Shown here one piece after another: positions 57,358-64,000 of a DNA stretch of 64,000 nucleotides. Under the pieces are notes generated by a model. That model saw only the letters and a list, made by a program, of their open reading frames with translations, made no database searches and was not told the DNA's origin. The stretch spans positions 2,852,001 through 2,916,000 of the forward strand of contig NZ_CP044523.1 of the NCBI RefSeq assembly GCF_008831545.1, read 5' to 3'. The first letter of the stretch is position 1; each line of letters opens with the position of its first letter. The position numbers and the translations under genes are program-made. This DNA is from Halorussus halophilus (lineage in GTDB: Archaea; Halobacteriota; Halobacteria; Halobacteriales; Haladaptataceae).

Positions 57358-57565
57358 GGCGAGATTCCTTCGGAATCTCGCCGAGCGAGCGCGTCCGAGG
57401 AACCCGCAGAAGCGCGCGCTCTGCGCGCGCTGGCGCGGGTGACGACGTGTCTTCCTGAGCGAACGCGAAGGAAGGCTCGGAAGACGCGGTTTGTCTTCCG
57501 GTGATTTTCATCAACGTTTTGCCAGCGAGGTCGTGTGGAAGCCGTTGGCTTCCACCGGCCGAGCG
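57358..57565 (+). repeat. Structured repeat family A, unit A2
   Basis: In the 325-base gap between the DUF7533-like and NifU-like genes. Order as in A1-right: hairpin GCGAGATTCC/GGAATCTCGC (57359-57381, loop TTC), the box GAGCGAGCGCGTCCGAGGAA, hairpin AGCGCGCGC/GCGCGCGCT (57411-57431, loop TCT), GGTGACGACGTG, then an insert of about 55 bases with its own hairpin (57478-57500), the box ATTTTCATCAACGTTTTGCC and hairpin GTGGAAGCC/GGCTTCCAC (57535-57555, loop GTT), ending CAGCAAAA. The linkers are almost identical to A1-right; the hairpin stems are different sequences but fully paired. 57256-57357 shows nothing else. Confidence 0.85.
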
Positions 57566-57580
57566 CAGCAAAACGTTGTC

Positions 57581-57940
57581 TCAGAAGTGATCGCTATTCG
57601 GTGAGCCTTCGCCGCGCCCGCCGCGGCCACCTTCGTTGCGGTCGATGCCCATGACGCTCTCCGGTTGGTCGATGTCCCACTCGCCCATCCCGTCGTCGGC
57701 GACTCGGACCGTCACGTCGTCCACTTCGTCGAAGTCTTTGGCGAGGTCGATTTTGATGTTCTGGGTCGTCCGCGGACTGATGGCACAGCCAGAACACGCA
57801 CCGCCGAGTTCGACGACGACCTCGCCGCTCTCGGGGTCGGCTTTCTGCACGGCGCTGGTGCCGCCGTGCATGCTGATGATGGGCATCTGACCCGTGAGCC
57901 AGCGTTCGACGCGGGCCTTCAACGAATCGTCGTCAGTCAT
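57581..57940 (-). CDS. NifU-like iron-sulfur cluster scaffold domain protein
   Basis: A 119-aa NifU C-terminal-domain protein: LKARVERWLTGQMPIISMHG leads into VVVELGGACSGCAISPRTTQ, with the C-x-x-C that binds a 4Fe-4S cluster for transfer to apo-proteins. DDVTVRVADDGMGEWDID is the last strand. The C-terminal tail is Gly/Arg-rich (EGGRGGRGEGSPNSDHF). It probably acts in Fe-S biogenesis together with the SUF system, not present here. Start ATG 57940 (M-T-D-D-D-S-L). It is 38 bases downstream of the LVIVD gene stop on the same strand. Confidence 0.9.
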   Translation of the reverse strand: MTDDDSLKARVERWLTGQMPIISMHGGTSAVQKADPESGEVVVELGGACSGCAISPRTTQNIKIDLAKDFDEVDDVTVRVADDGMGEWDIDQPESVMGIDRNEGGRGGRGEGSPNSDHF

Positions 57941-57978
57941 ACGTAGGTCTTGGTTCCGAAGGTGGTAGGGCTTTGGGT

Positions 57979-59400
57979 TTACTTTCGCAGTTCTCGCCAC
58001 GCCGCGCCACCGAGCAGGGCCGCGACCGTCGCCGAGATACCGAATCCTGGCGCACCGCCGGAGGACCCGGACGACTGGGTGGTCGTCTCGTTCGACGTTG
58101 CCTCGTTCTCGGTCGTCGCGCGCGACACCTCCGTCGCTTTCGTCGCGTTGCCCGTCTGGGTGAGCAGCGGCGCGTCTTTCTGCTGGCCGGGGTGGTTCCC
58201 GAAAGTGTAGAGTGCTCCCTTCTCGTCGTTGGGTCTGCCCATGCTACTGGCGACGAAGAACTTCTCGGCGGCGAGTTTCGACGTCCAGAAGACGGCGTTC
58301 TCCGGGTCGCGCCACCACGCCAGTTGCTCGGGATTCGCCGGGTCCGAAACGTCGTGAATCTTCACGCCGCCTTCGTACCACGAGGTGAACAGGCGGTCGC
58401 CGACGATGTCGAAGTTGTGTGAGGTGGTCCACGTCCCGCCGATAGAGGGGTCCGGAGACGGCGGTGCTTGGATGGTCGAGAGCTTCTGTGCGTCTTTCGG
58501 GTCCGAAATGTCCCACAGTTCGACGCCGCCGGGGCGGCCCTTGCCGCCGACCTGCCACGCTTCCTTGTTGACGCCGAGCAACGTGCCATCGTCGTTGGGC
58601 ATCGTGTAGTGGGCGTTGCCCGGGAGTCTCAGAACCCGATTTCGAGTGTTCTCCTGTGGAATGCTCGCCAACTTCGAGAGGGGTCGGCCGCCAATCTGGG
58701 CGACGTACTGCGGACTCGTGGGGTCGCTCACGTCGAGAATCCACGTTCCGGCGTCCCAGTGAGCGAGATACGCCCGACCGTCTCGACCCACCCATACGTC
58801 GTGAATCGTCCGAAGCCCCGGCGAAACGTTCCTCCAGCGGTCGTCGCGGTCCAACAGCGACCAGCGGGCGACCTCCGTCGGTTCGTCGCCGCTCACGTCT
58901 ACGACGACGAGGGGGTTGCGACCACGGTTGTTACCAGTGAGATAGACGTGCCCGTCGCGGATGAAGCAGTTGTGAATCGGGTAGTCAGTCTCGAAGAAGG
59001 CGAGTCGCTGGGGTTCCTCGGGATTACTTACGTCGTAGAGTAGGAACCCCTGCAACACGTCGTTGCGATACGGGTCGGCAGGTCCCGCGACGACCAGTCG
59101 GTCGCCCTCGACTTTCACGTCCTGCACGTCCCGAAGCGGGCCAGTTTCGCGGTCCGACAGGAGGTTTCGTCGTTCGACGACCAGTTTCGGCTCTCTGGGG
59201 AGTTTCGTGTCCACGACCGCGAACCCACTGGTCGCGGCGACGTACGTGTAATCGCCGTTCGGGCCGGGGACGGCCTCACGGGCGTTGGTTATCGGAACTC
59301 TCCCGAGGTAGCGATACGGTCCGGGGTGACCCCTCACGGTGCCAGCAGAAGCGAGCGCGGAACTTCCCGCCACACCCAACAGAAACTCGCGCCGTCGCAT
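57979..59400 (-). CDS. Exported LVIVD-repeat surface protein with PGF-CTERM-like tail
   Basis: A 473-aa protein. M-R-R-R-E-F-L-L-G is a Tat signal; then come LVIVD-type propeller repeats (TYVAATSGFAVVDTKLPREP, FLLYDVSNPEEPQRLAFFET, WILDVSDPTSPQYVAQIGGR, VELWDISDPKDAQKLSTIQA, VKIHDVSDPANPEQLAWW), each ending D-V/I-S-D-P. A Ser/Thr/Glu-rich linker leads to the C-terminus GGAPGFGISATVAALLGG followed by basic residues, a PGF-CTERM archaeosortase signal. Predicted to be processed and lipid-attached at the surface; function unknown, often in adhesion or choice-of-anchor proteins. Confidence 0.9.
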   Translation of the reverse strand: MRRREFLLGVAGSSALASAGTVRGHPGPYRYLGRVPITNAREAVPGPNGDYTYVAATSGFAVVDTKLPREPKLVVERRNLLSDRETGPLRDVQDVKVEGDRLVVAGPADPYRNDVLQGFLLYDVSNPEEPQRLAFFETDYPIHNCFIRDGHVYLTGNNRGRNPLVVVDVSGDEPTEVARWSLLDRDDRWRNVSPGLRTIHDVWVGRDGRAYLAHWDAGTWILDVSDPTSPQYVAQIGGRPLSKLASIPQENTRNRVLRLPGNAHYTMPNDDGTLLGVNKEAWQVGGKGRPGGVELWDISDPKDAQKLSTIQAPPSPDPSIGGTWTTSHNFDIVGDRLFTSWYEGGVKIHDVSDPANPEQLAWWRDPENAVFWTSKLAAEKFFVASSMGRPNDEKGALYTFGNHPGQQKDAPLLTQTGNATKATEVSRATTENEATSNETTTQSSGSSGGAPGFGISATVAALLGGAAWRELRK

Positions 59401-59468
59401 ATAGCACCAGTAACGGACCCCAACGGGATAAATAAGCGGGCATCGGCGAGCGAGACCGGCGTTTCCGG

Positions 59469-60440
59469 TTAGATTTTCGACCGGTCGCCCGTGCCGCCAG
59501 TCAGGGCACTGGCGATTGCACCCTTCAGGACAACGTCGTCACCGAGCGTCGTCAGTTGCACGTCCGGCACGTTGTTGAACACCATCTCGCCGAGGCGTTC
59601 TCGAATGGGGTCCACGACGAGTTCCTCGTTGTTCAGTGCGACGGCACCGCCGATGTAGATGACCAGCGGCGCGTACGCTTGGACGATGTTGGTCAAGCCG
59701 AGCGTGTTCCAGTGCGTGAGTTGCTCGACGACGTGGTCGGCGAGTTCGTCGTCGCCAGCGTGTTCAAACACGTCAACCGCGTCGAAATCGGGGTCTTCGA
59801 TGGGCAAGTCGGTCTGAATGCTCTCGTCGTCTTCGGCGAGCATCTCGGCGTAGCGGGGGATGTTGTTGCCGGAGCAGTACGCCTCCCAGTGGCCCTCGTG
59901 GCCACAGCCACAGGTGCGCCGTCCTTGCGGGTCCACGACCATGTGGCCGACTTCGCCAGCGTTGCCGTCCCATCCGGAGAGGACTTCGCCATCGACGCAG
60001 ACGCCAGCACCGATACCCGACGAAATAGTGAGATACACCATGTCGTCGGGGTTGCGCTCGCTGTGGAAGCGTTCGCCGATGACCCCCGCGATAGTGTCGT
60101 TGTGGAGAAAAACCCGCTCGCTGTCGATGAGTTCGCCGACCGGCCCCGTCAGTGGAATCCTATCGATAGTGTCGGGAAGGTTCGCCGGGTTGTCTATCGC
60201 GCCCGCGGCCAAGTCCAGCGGCCCGATGGAGCCGATACCTGCCGCACGGATCTGAGTGGGGTCGATGTCTGCCGACTCGCTTGCCTCGCGGAGACACGTC
60301 AAGACTGCCTCCGTGACGGCGATGCCAGTCGGCCCGTTGGGCGTGTTCGCGCGGTGGACGCTCACTACGTCCCCGCCGTCGTCAGCGACTGCCGCCCTGA
60401 CGTTCGTCGCCCCGAGGTCAACGCCCGCGTAGTACGCCAT
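59469..60440 (-). CDS. ROK family sugar kinase (glucokinase-like)
   Basis: A 323-aa ROK kinase. YYAGVDLGATNVRAAVADDG is the phosphate-binding motif I, RVFLHNDTIAGVIGERFHSE has the catalytic Asp (H-N-D-T), LTISSGIGAGVCVDGEVLSG motif II, and GQ-like DPQGRRTCGCGHEGHWEAYC the zinc site, with His in G-H-W-E where many bacterial members have Cys. LVIYIGGAVALNNEELVVDP is the adenosine motif. Phosphorylates glucose or another hexose. The region 57.9-60.4 kb is on one strand but this gene has its own start 68 bases upstream of the LVIVD gene. Confidence 0.9.
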   Translation of the reverse strand: MAYYAGVDLGATNVRAAVADDGGDVVSVHRANTPNGPTGIAVTEAVLTCLREASESADIDPTQIRAAGIGSIGPLDLAAGAIDNPANLPDTIDRIPLTGPVGELIDSERVFLHNDTIAGVIGERFHSERNPDDMVYLTISSGIGAGVCVDGEVLSGWDGNAGEVGHMVVDPQGRRTCGCGHEGHWEAYCSGNNIPRYAEMLAEDDESIQTDLPIEDPDFDAVDVFEHAGDDELADHVVEQLTHWNTLGLTNIVQAYAPLVIYIGGAVALNNEELVVDPIRERLGEMVFNNVPDVQLTTLGDDVVLKGAIASALTGGTGDRSKI

Positions 60441-60594
60441 TCAGGCCGTGATTGAGTACCCCGGCGCACTTAACTACAAGCATTTACTCGCCAACGAGTA
60501 TGCCGTTCGTTGGCACGACGGGGTGTCGTGTTATGACTATGCCACTGCTCGGAGTAGCGAAATTCGTAGTACGTCTCACACCGTGTGCTAACAC

Positions 60595-60987
60595 ATGACC
60601 AATGATTCCGACGACAACCTCTCCGAAGACGAAATCGCGGCACTCCACGAAGTCGAACTCGGCGTCGAGTGGCTCCACCGAGCGCACGGCCACCTCGTGC
60701 AGTTCCACCACGCGACCGGCCACGCGATGGACCACCTCGCGGACGCCGAACCACTGCTGCGCGCGAGCGGCCACGACGCTCTCGCCGACCGCTTGCGCAC
60801 AGAGTTGCTCCCGCAGGGCGTCTTAGACGACACGTGGTCCTACGGCGTCCTCGAAGCCTTCCAGTCGGGGTGTCTCTCGGAGGTCGTCTCGTTCGAGTCA
60901 GAGACCCGCGACTCGATAGCCGACGGTGCGCGACACGTGGCCGAGCGACAGCAGGAGCGCGAGTGGAAAGGGCGCGTGGAAGAGTGA
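60595..60987 (+). CDS. His-rich helical protein of unknown function
   Basis: A 130-aa soluble protein, almost all helical. The block LGVEWLHRAHGHLVQFHHAT then GHAMDHLADAEPLLRASGHD contains eight or more His, spaced as in a four-helix bundle that could bind metal or haem. The rest (LLPQGVLDDTWSYGVLEAFQ, FESETRDSIADGARHVAERQ) is amphipathic. No known family recognised. Start ATG 60595; it ends 2 bases before the stop of the convergent universal stress gene. Upstream region 60441-60594 has no gene; AATTCGTAG at 60561-60569 is a weak promoter candidate. Confidence 0.75.
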   Translation: MTNDSDDNLSEDEIAALHEVELGVEWLHRAHGHLVQFHHATGHAMDHLADAEPLLRASGHDALADRLRTELLPQGVLDDTWSYGVLEAFQSGCLSEVVSFESETRDSIADGARHVAERQQEREWKGRVEE

Positions 60988-60989
60988 GT

Positions 60990-61439
60990 TCAGTCGCCGC
61001 GGACGAACGTCACCGGGCAGGGAGCCGATAGCATCACTTCTTGGGCGGTACTGCCGAAGACGGCCTTCCCGGCGGGCGACCGAGTGCGGCCGCCGACGAG
61101 GACGCGGTCTGCGTGAACGTCCTCGGCGAGCGCGACGATGTTCTCGCCGTGCGGGCCGACAGAGCCACGGACTTGGTACTCGACGCCAGCGTCGTCGAAC
61201 TCATCGGTGAGTTCGCGTACCGTCGCGTGACGGGCGGCCACTTCGTCGGGGTCGATTTCGCCGTCCGGGTCGTAGTCGAGGCGGTCGATGACCTCGTCGA
61301 ACTCGTCGTCGGTGAACACGTGTGCGAGGACGACGGTCGCACCGGCGGGTTCAGCGACATCGATTGCGGCTTGTGCCAGTTCCTCCGCTCGGTCGGCGTC
61401 TCCGGGTCCGACCGCGAGCAGTATCGTCTCAAGAGCCAT
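60990..61439 (-). CDS. Universal stress protein (UspA)
   Basis: A 149-aa UspA-fold protein. ETILLAVGPGDADRAEELAQ gives strand 1 with the Asp loop, TVVLAHVFTDDEFDEVIDRL strand 2, VRGSVGPHGENIVALAEDVH strand 4 and the C-terminal G-G-R-T-R-S-P-A-G-K-A-V-F-G-S-T-A-Q-E-V is the ATP-binding loop G-x2-G-x9-G(S/T). The motif is G-G-R-T-R-S-P rather than the usual G-x-x-G-R-x, so ATP binding is probable but not certain. Cytoplasmic stress/energy sensor; target unknown. Diverges from the SDR gene. Confidence 0.93.
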   Translation of the reverse strand: MALETILLAVGPGDADRAEELAQAAIDVAEPAGATVVLAHVFTDDEFDEVIDRLDYDPDGEIDPDEVAARHATVRELTDEFDDAGVEYQVRGSVGPHGENIVALAEDVHADRVLVGGRTRSPAGKAVFGSTAQEVMLSAPCPVTFVRGD

Positions 61440-61551
61440 ACGAAAGGATTTTTCTCCCGAATATTAAACGTGTGGGGCGGTTTACTCGTCAACGAAACAA
61501 CCTGCGCGGCGAGCGGCAAGGAAATTATACCGCCGGGTCGAAGCTGGGAGC

Positions 61552-62292
61552 ATGATACGACCCGAGTTAGACGGCCGAATCGCGCTCGTCACCGGGAGCG
61601 CGACGGGCGTCGGCCGCGAACTGCTGCTCTCGCTGGCCGACTGCGGCGCGAGCGTGGCGGTCCACTACCGGTCGAGCGAAGAGGAAGCCGAGACAGTCGC
61701 CGAGCGAGCGCGCGAGCGAGGCGCGCCGGAGGCGACGACGGTGCAGGGCGACGTAGCGAATCCAGATGCAGTCGAGGCGATGTTCGACAGCGTGGAGGAG
61801 AAATTGGGAACAGTAGACGTGCTAGTCAACAACGTCGGCCCGTTCGCGCCCGCTCACTGGGAGGAAATTTCGTACGAGAAATGGAACACGGTCTTGCAGG
61901 CCAATATTAATGGTACCTACCTCTGCTGTAAGCGCGCGCTGCCCGGAATGCGCGAGCAAAACTGGGGCCGGATAGTCAACGTCGGCTATGCGAGTTCCGA
62001 GAAGGGACTGGTCAACCCGAAGAACGCGCCGTACTTCATCGCTAAGGCTGGCGTGCTGATGTTCACGCGGATGTTGGCCAACGATACGCAAGACGACGGC
62101 ATCACGGTCAACGCCATCTCGCCCTACGTGGTGGAGAACTCCGACGAGTTCCCCGAGGAACTGCCGCGGGGGCGTCCGGCGAACTTCGAAGACATGGAGC
62201 AAGCGATGCTGTTCTTCTTGGAGGAGGGAAGCGACTACATCAGCGGCGAAAACATCGAAGTCGATGGGGGCTGGTTACCGGAGAAAGTGTAG
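61552..62292 (+). CDS. Short-chain dehydrogenase/reductase
   Basis: A 246-aa SDR with NAD(P) loop ALVTGSATGVGRELLLSL (T-G-x3-G-x-G), NNVGPFAPAHW (N-N-x-G), catalytic Tyr-x3-Lys in NAPYFIAKAGVLMF and the closing strand ENIEVDGGWLPEKV. Ser of the catalytic triad falls in NVGYASSEKGLVNPK, so the site looks complete. Typical of 3-ketoacyl-ACP reductase-like or sugar/alcohol dehydrogenases. Substrate unknown. A 112-base divergent gap with A/T-rich ATTATAC near 61525 serves as promoter region. Confidence 0.92.
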   Translation: MIRPELDGRIALVTGSATGVGRELLLSLADCGASVAVHYRSSEEEAETVAERARERGAPEATTVQGDVANPDAVEAMFDSVEEKLGTVDVLVNNVGPFAPAHWEEISYEKWNTVLQANINGTYLCCKRALPGMREQNWGRIVNVGYASSEKGLVNPKNAPYFIAKAGVLMFTRMLANDTQDDGITVNAISPYVVENSDEFPEELPRGRPANFEDMEQAMLFFLEEGSDYISGENIEVDGGWLPEKV

Positions 62293-62319
62293 CAACAGAC
62301 CGTCGATACGTCGTTTCGA

Positions 62320-62703
62320 CTACTCCTCGTCGTCGTCCTTCGCTTCTTCGCCGCTCTCCACGTCGATTCGGTACACCTCTTCGTCTTCGACTTCCCCACT
62401 GCCTCGCCCGTGCGACCCGTGTTCGCCGAGCAACTTCGAGCGCAGGTCGTCGGTGAACGACTGCACTTGGTCGCGGAACGTCTTCATCTCGTCTTGGAAC
62501 TCCTCGACGGTGCGCTCGACGTAGTGAACCTTCGTCGTGGGAATCCGCCGTACGGTGTCCCGACCCTGTTCGTCCTCGCCGGTCTTGACCATCCAGTGGT
62601 CCTGGAAGTAGGCGACGTGCTCGTTCTGGACCGTCTTCTCGACGGTGCCCTCGTCCGGGTCTTCGTAGACGATAGTCGCCTCTCCGAGATCTTCTTCGAC
62701 CAT
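62320..62703 (-). CDS. Hypothetical acidic protein
   Basis: A 127-aa soluble protein, M-V-E-E-D-L-G-E-A-T-I-V-Y-E-D-P. The first 70 residues are beta-rich (EKTVQNEHVAYFQDHWMVKT, then RIPTTKVHYVERTVEEFQDE), the next are a helix (MKTFRDQVQSFTDDLRSKLL), and the tail is acidic (SGEEAKDDDEE). Looks like a conserved haloarchaeal protein of no known function. ATG 62703; the frame extends through repeat B2 to 62820 and that part should not be included. Confidence 0.75.
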   Translation of the reverse strand: MVEEDLGEATIVYEDPDEGTVEKTVQNEHVAYFQDHWMVKTGEDEQGRDTVRRIPTTKVHYVERTVEEFQDEMKTFRDQVQSFTDDLRSKLLGEHGSHGRGSGEVEDEEVYRIDVESGEEAKDDDEE

Positions 62704-62744
62704 ACTCTCTAGATAGGTTTCGGAGAAAGGTATGTGCTGTGGCT

Positions 62745-62942
62745 CCACCTTTTTTCTCGTCGGGTGCCAGCGCGCGACTCCGCCGCGCTTCGGCACCATT
62801 CCTCGGAAAATCTGGACCAAAAAACCGACGCTCGAAATCCGCGCGCGTAGCGCACGGATTTCTTACGTCTCCAACAAGCTGTTGCGAGAGCCACACACCT
62901 CCCACCCGATTCGCTCACATTCGTTCGCTCATCCCTCGCGCG
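62745..62942 (-). repeat. Structured repeat family B, unit B2
   Basis: Read on the minus strand. In the 320-base gap between the hypothetical gene and the geranylgeranyl reductase. Plus-strand boxes: CCACCTTTTTTCTCGTCGGG (62745-62764), AAAATCTGGACCAAAAAA (62807-62824), GCGAGAGCCACACACCTCCC (62884-62903) and a terminal CATCCCTCGCGCG near 62930-62942. Hairpins between the boxes: 62763-62797 (GGTGCC/GGCACC with inner AGCGCG/CGCGCT), and GAAATCCG... at 62834-62862, whose one mismatch is C-A on the plus strand but G-U on the minus strand. The 62943-63023 rest is GC-rich with further short hairpins. Confidence 0.85.
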
Positions 62943-63023
62943 GCTTCGGCGCGGCCACTTATCCGCCGCGCCAGCGCGCGCCAAAAGTCAGAAAGTCCAC
63001 TTCACGAAACCACTCCCACCGTT

Positions 63024-64000
63024 TCACGACCGCGAAAGCAGTTTCGAGAGATGCTCTTTCGAGAAGAACGAGGTCGGCTTGTCCATGTGGACGCCGATTT
63101 CGCCCGAGAACGCCGACAGCCCCGCTTTCTGCACTGGCTCGGGCAACGAGTAGGCGCGGCGAATCCAGTGGCCGAGTCGAATTTCCGTACTCAAATCGTC
63201 GCGCCACGCCGACTCGTAGTTCTGTAGCGAGTCAGGGTCGTCGGGGTCGATTTCCCGAACTGCGTGGTCGGCGGCGGTCATGCCGTACAGAATCCCGCCA
63301 CCGGTGAAGGGCTTAGTCTGGGCCGCCGCGTCCCCGATTAGGAACCCGCGCCAACTGCTGACGCGCGGTGCTGGCCCGACCGGAATCATCCCGGCACAGA
63401 ACTCGCTGGTCTCGATGTCGTAGTTCTGGGTGAACTCCTCGAACAGTTCCTTTGCGGTCGGCTCGGACCCCGGCGGTGCCGCCAGTCCGTACTCGACTCC
63501 GGCGTCGCTTCGCGGGATTCGCCACGCGAAGAATTTGGGGGCAGTGAGATGCACGTCAACGTAGTCGCCAGGGTCGTCCTCCTCGCTGAAACCCAGTACG
63601 CCTTGCAGTTTCTCACCCGGTTCCGGCAGGCCGAGTTCGGTCCGAACCCGCGAGACGGGCCCGTCACAGCCAGCGACCATCTTCGCTCGGTACGTCTCGG
63701 TGCCGTCAGGCGTATTCGCCGTTACTTCGACGTACTCGCGGTGTTCTTCGACCGACGAGACGCTGTGGTCTTCTCGGAGGTCTGCACCCGCCTCTCTTGC
63801 GGCCGCCGCGAGACGGACGTCTAAACCGACTCTGTCGATGACGTTCGAGACGACCTCTTGCTTATAAAAGGGGTAGTCGTCACTTCGCGGGCCACCGACG
63901 TGGAAGCGCGCGCCGTACACCTCGTTCTGCAACAACTCCTCGCGTGCTCCGTCGGGCGTGAACTCCCAGATGTCGGTACTGACGTGACCCGAGCACGCGA
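63024..64000 (-). CDS. Geranylgeranyl reductase family protein (5' end outside window)
   Basis: More than 325 codons of a flavoprotein; the true start lies beyond 64000 because the frame stays open to the right edge (H-V-S-T-D-I-W-E-F-T-P-D-G-A). The visible part has VVSNVIDRVGLDVRLAAAAR, the VAGCDGPVSRVRTELGLPEP motif (D-G-x2-S-x-V-R), LIGDAAAQTKPFTGGGILYG (G-D-A-A, FAD binding) and a C-terminal lipid-facing part (IRLGHWIRRAYSLPEPVQKA). These place it in the geranylgeranyl reductase/DGGGPL reductase family, which saturates the isoprenoid chains of archaeal lipids or quinones. The dinucleotide loop is in the part that is cut off. Confidence 0.9.
   Translation of the reverse strand, partial: ACSGHVSTDIWEFTPDGAREELLQNEVYGARFHVGGPRSDDYPFYKQEVVSNVIDRVGLDVRLAAAAREAGADLREDHSVSSVEEHREYVEVTANTPDGTETYRAKMVAGCDGPVSRVRTELGLPEPGEKLQGVLGFSEEDDPGDYVDVHLTAPKFFAWRIPRSDAGVEYGLAAPPGSEPTAKELFEEFTQNYDIETSEFCAGMIPVGPAPRVSSWRGFLIGDAAAQTKPFTGGGILYGMTAADHAVREIDPDDPDSLQNYESAWRDDLSTEIRLGHWIRRAYSLPEPVQKAGLSAFSGEIGVHMDKPTSFFSKEHLSKLLSRS

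Noticed and set aside
62709-62820. Short frames starting MVQIF in both B repeats (near 47379 and 62820)
   Set aside because: They look alike (MVQIF, then ...PDEKKG or ...PTRKK) and tempt one to call a protein family, but hairpin stems covary without regard to codons, lengths differ and the frames run into neighbouring genes. The likeness comes from the shared DNA boxes.

Overview
The window is chromosomal DNA of a halophilic archaeon (class Halobacteria). Evidence: GC-rich DNA with strong G/C preference at third codon positions, very acidic proteins, Tat-type signal peptides on most exported proteins, PGF-CTERM tails, an F420-dependent redox gene, archaeal Sec61-beta, ABCE1/RLI, archaemetzincin, geranylgeranyl reductase, TATA boxes about 27 bases upstream of leaderless starts, and several small haloarchaeal families (HVO_0416-type zinc finger, DUF7563, DUF7344, DUF5518). 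The genus cannot be fixed from the sequence. I see no rRNA, tRNA, CRISPR array, transposase or replication origin.

Region 1 (1-13.8 kb) is a cell-surface glycan locus. It holds a methyltransferase with an extra C-terminal domain (cut by the window edge), a nucleotide-sugar dehydrogenase, a sulfatase-fold enzyme, two oligosaccharide flippases, glycosyltransferases of the GT2, GT4 and membrane GT39/PMT-like types, and an aminotransferase + Gfo/Idh dehydrogenase + formyltransferase trio that looks like a pathway to an N-formylated amino sugar. Region 2 (13.8-24.3 kb) is housekeeping: thioredoxin, Sec61-beta, PdxT, a DUF151 nuclease, HisE, F420H2:NADP oxidoreductase, cupin, HAD hydrolase, methyltransferase, AN1 zinc finger, UPF0146 and archaemetzincin. 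Region 3 (24.4-28.5 kb) encodes exported proteins (PQQ-type propeller, arylsulfotransferase-like propeller, DUF7282/PGF-CTERM surface protein). Region 4 (28.6-40.6 kb) has RLI with a small EMC6-like membrane protein, a TrmB regulator divergent from an MMPL/RND exporter with a clear operator-like site between them, a GNAT acetyltransferase, a PIN-ATPase-KH protein and several membrane proteins. Region 5 (40.6-51.3 kb) has an M20 peptidase, two tandem M32 carboxypeptidases, a SecD-P1-like lipoprotein, DUF1328, a second propeller lipoprotein, an EamA transporter and a UvrD helicase. Region 6 (51.3-64 kb) has FAU-1, a PrsW protease, riboflavin synthase, a NifU-like protein, an LVIVD surface protein, a ROK sugar kinase, a universal stress protein, an SDR and a geranylgeranyl reductase cut by the window end.

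The most unusual content lies between genes. Two dispersed repeat families, A (three units, at 30.8-31.3 and 57.4-57.6 kb) and B (two units, at 47.3-47.6 and 62.7-62.95 kb), share nearly invariant linker boxes, while the hairpins between the boxes differ in sequence from unit to unit but stay self-complementary, often with three-base loops. Wobble pairs that are G-U in only one orientation agree with a role as structured RNA. A third hairpin-rich element (C, 35.8-36.0 kb) occurs once. Other points worth a look: a perfect 57-bp triplication inside a membrane-protein gene that adds about one transmembrane-helix-sized segment per copy, a possible leaderless 23-codon uORF before DUF1328, and interleaved alternative stems in the 14.6 kb gap.
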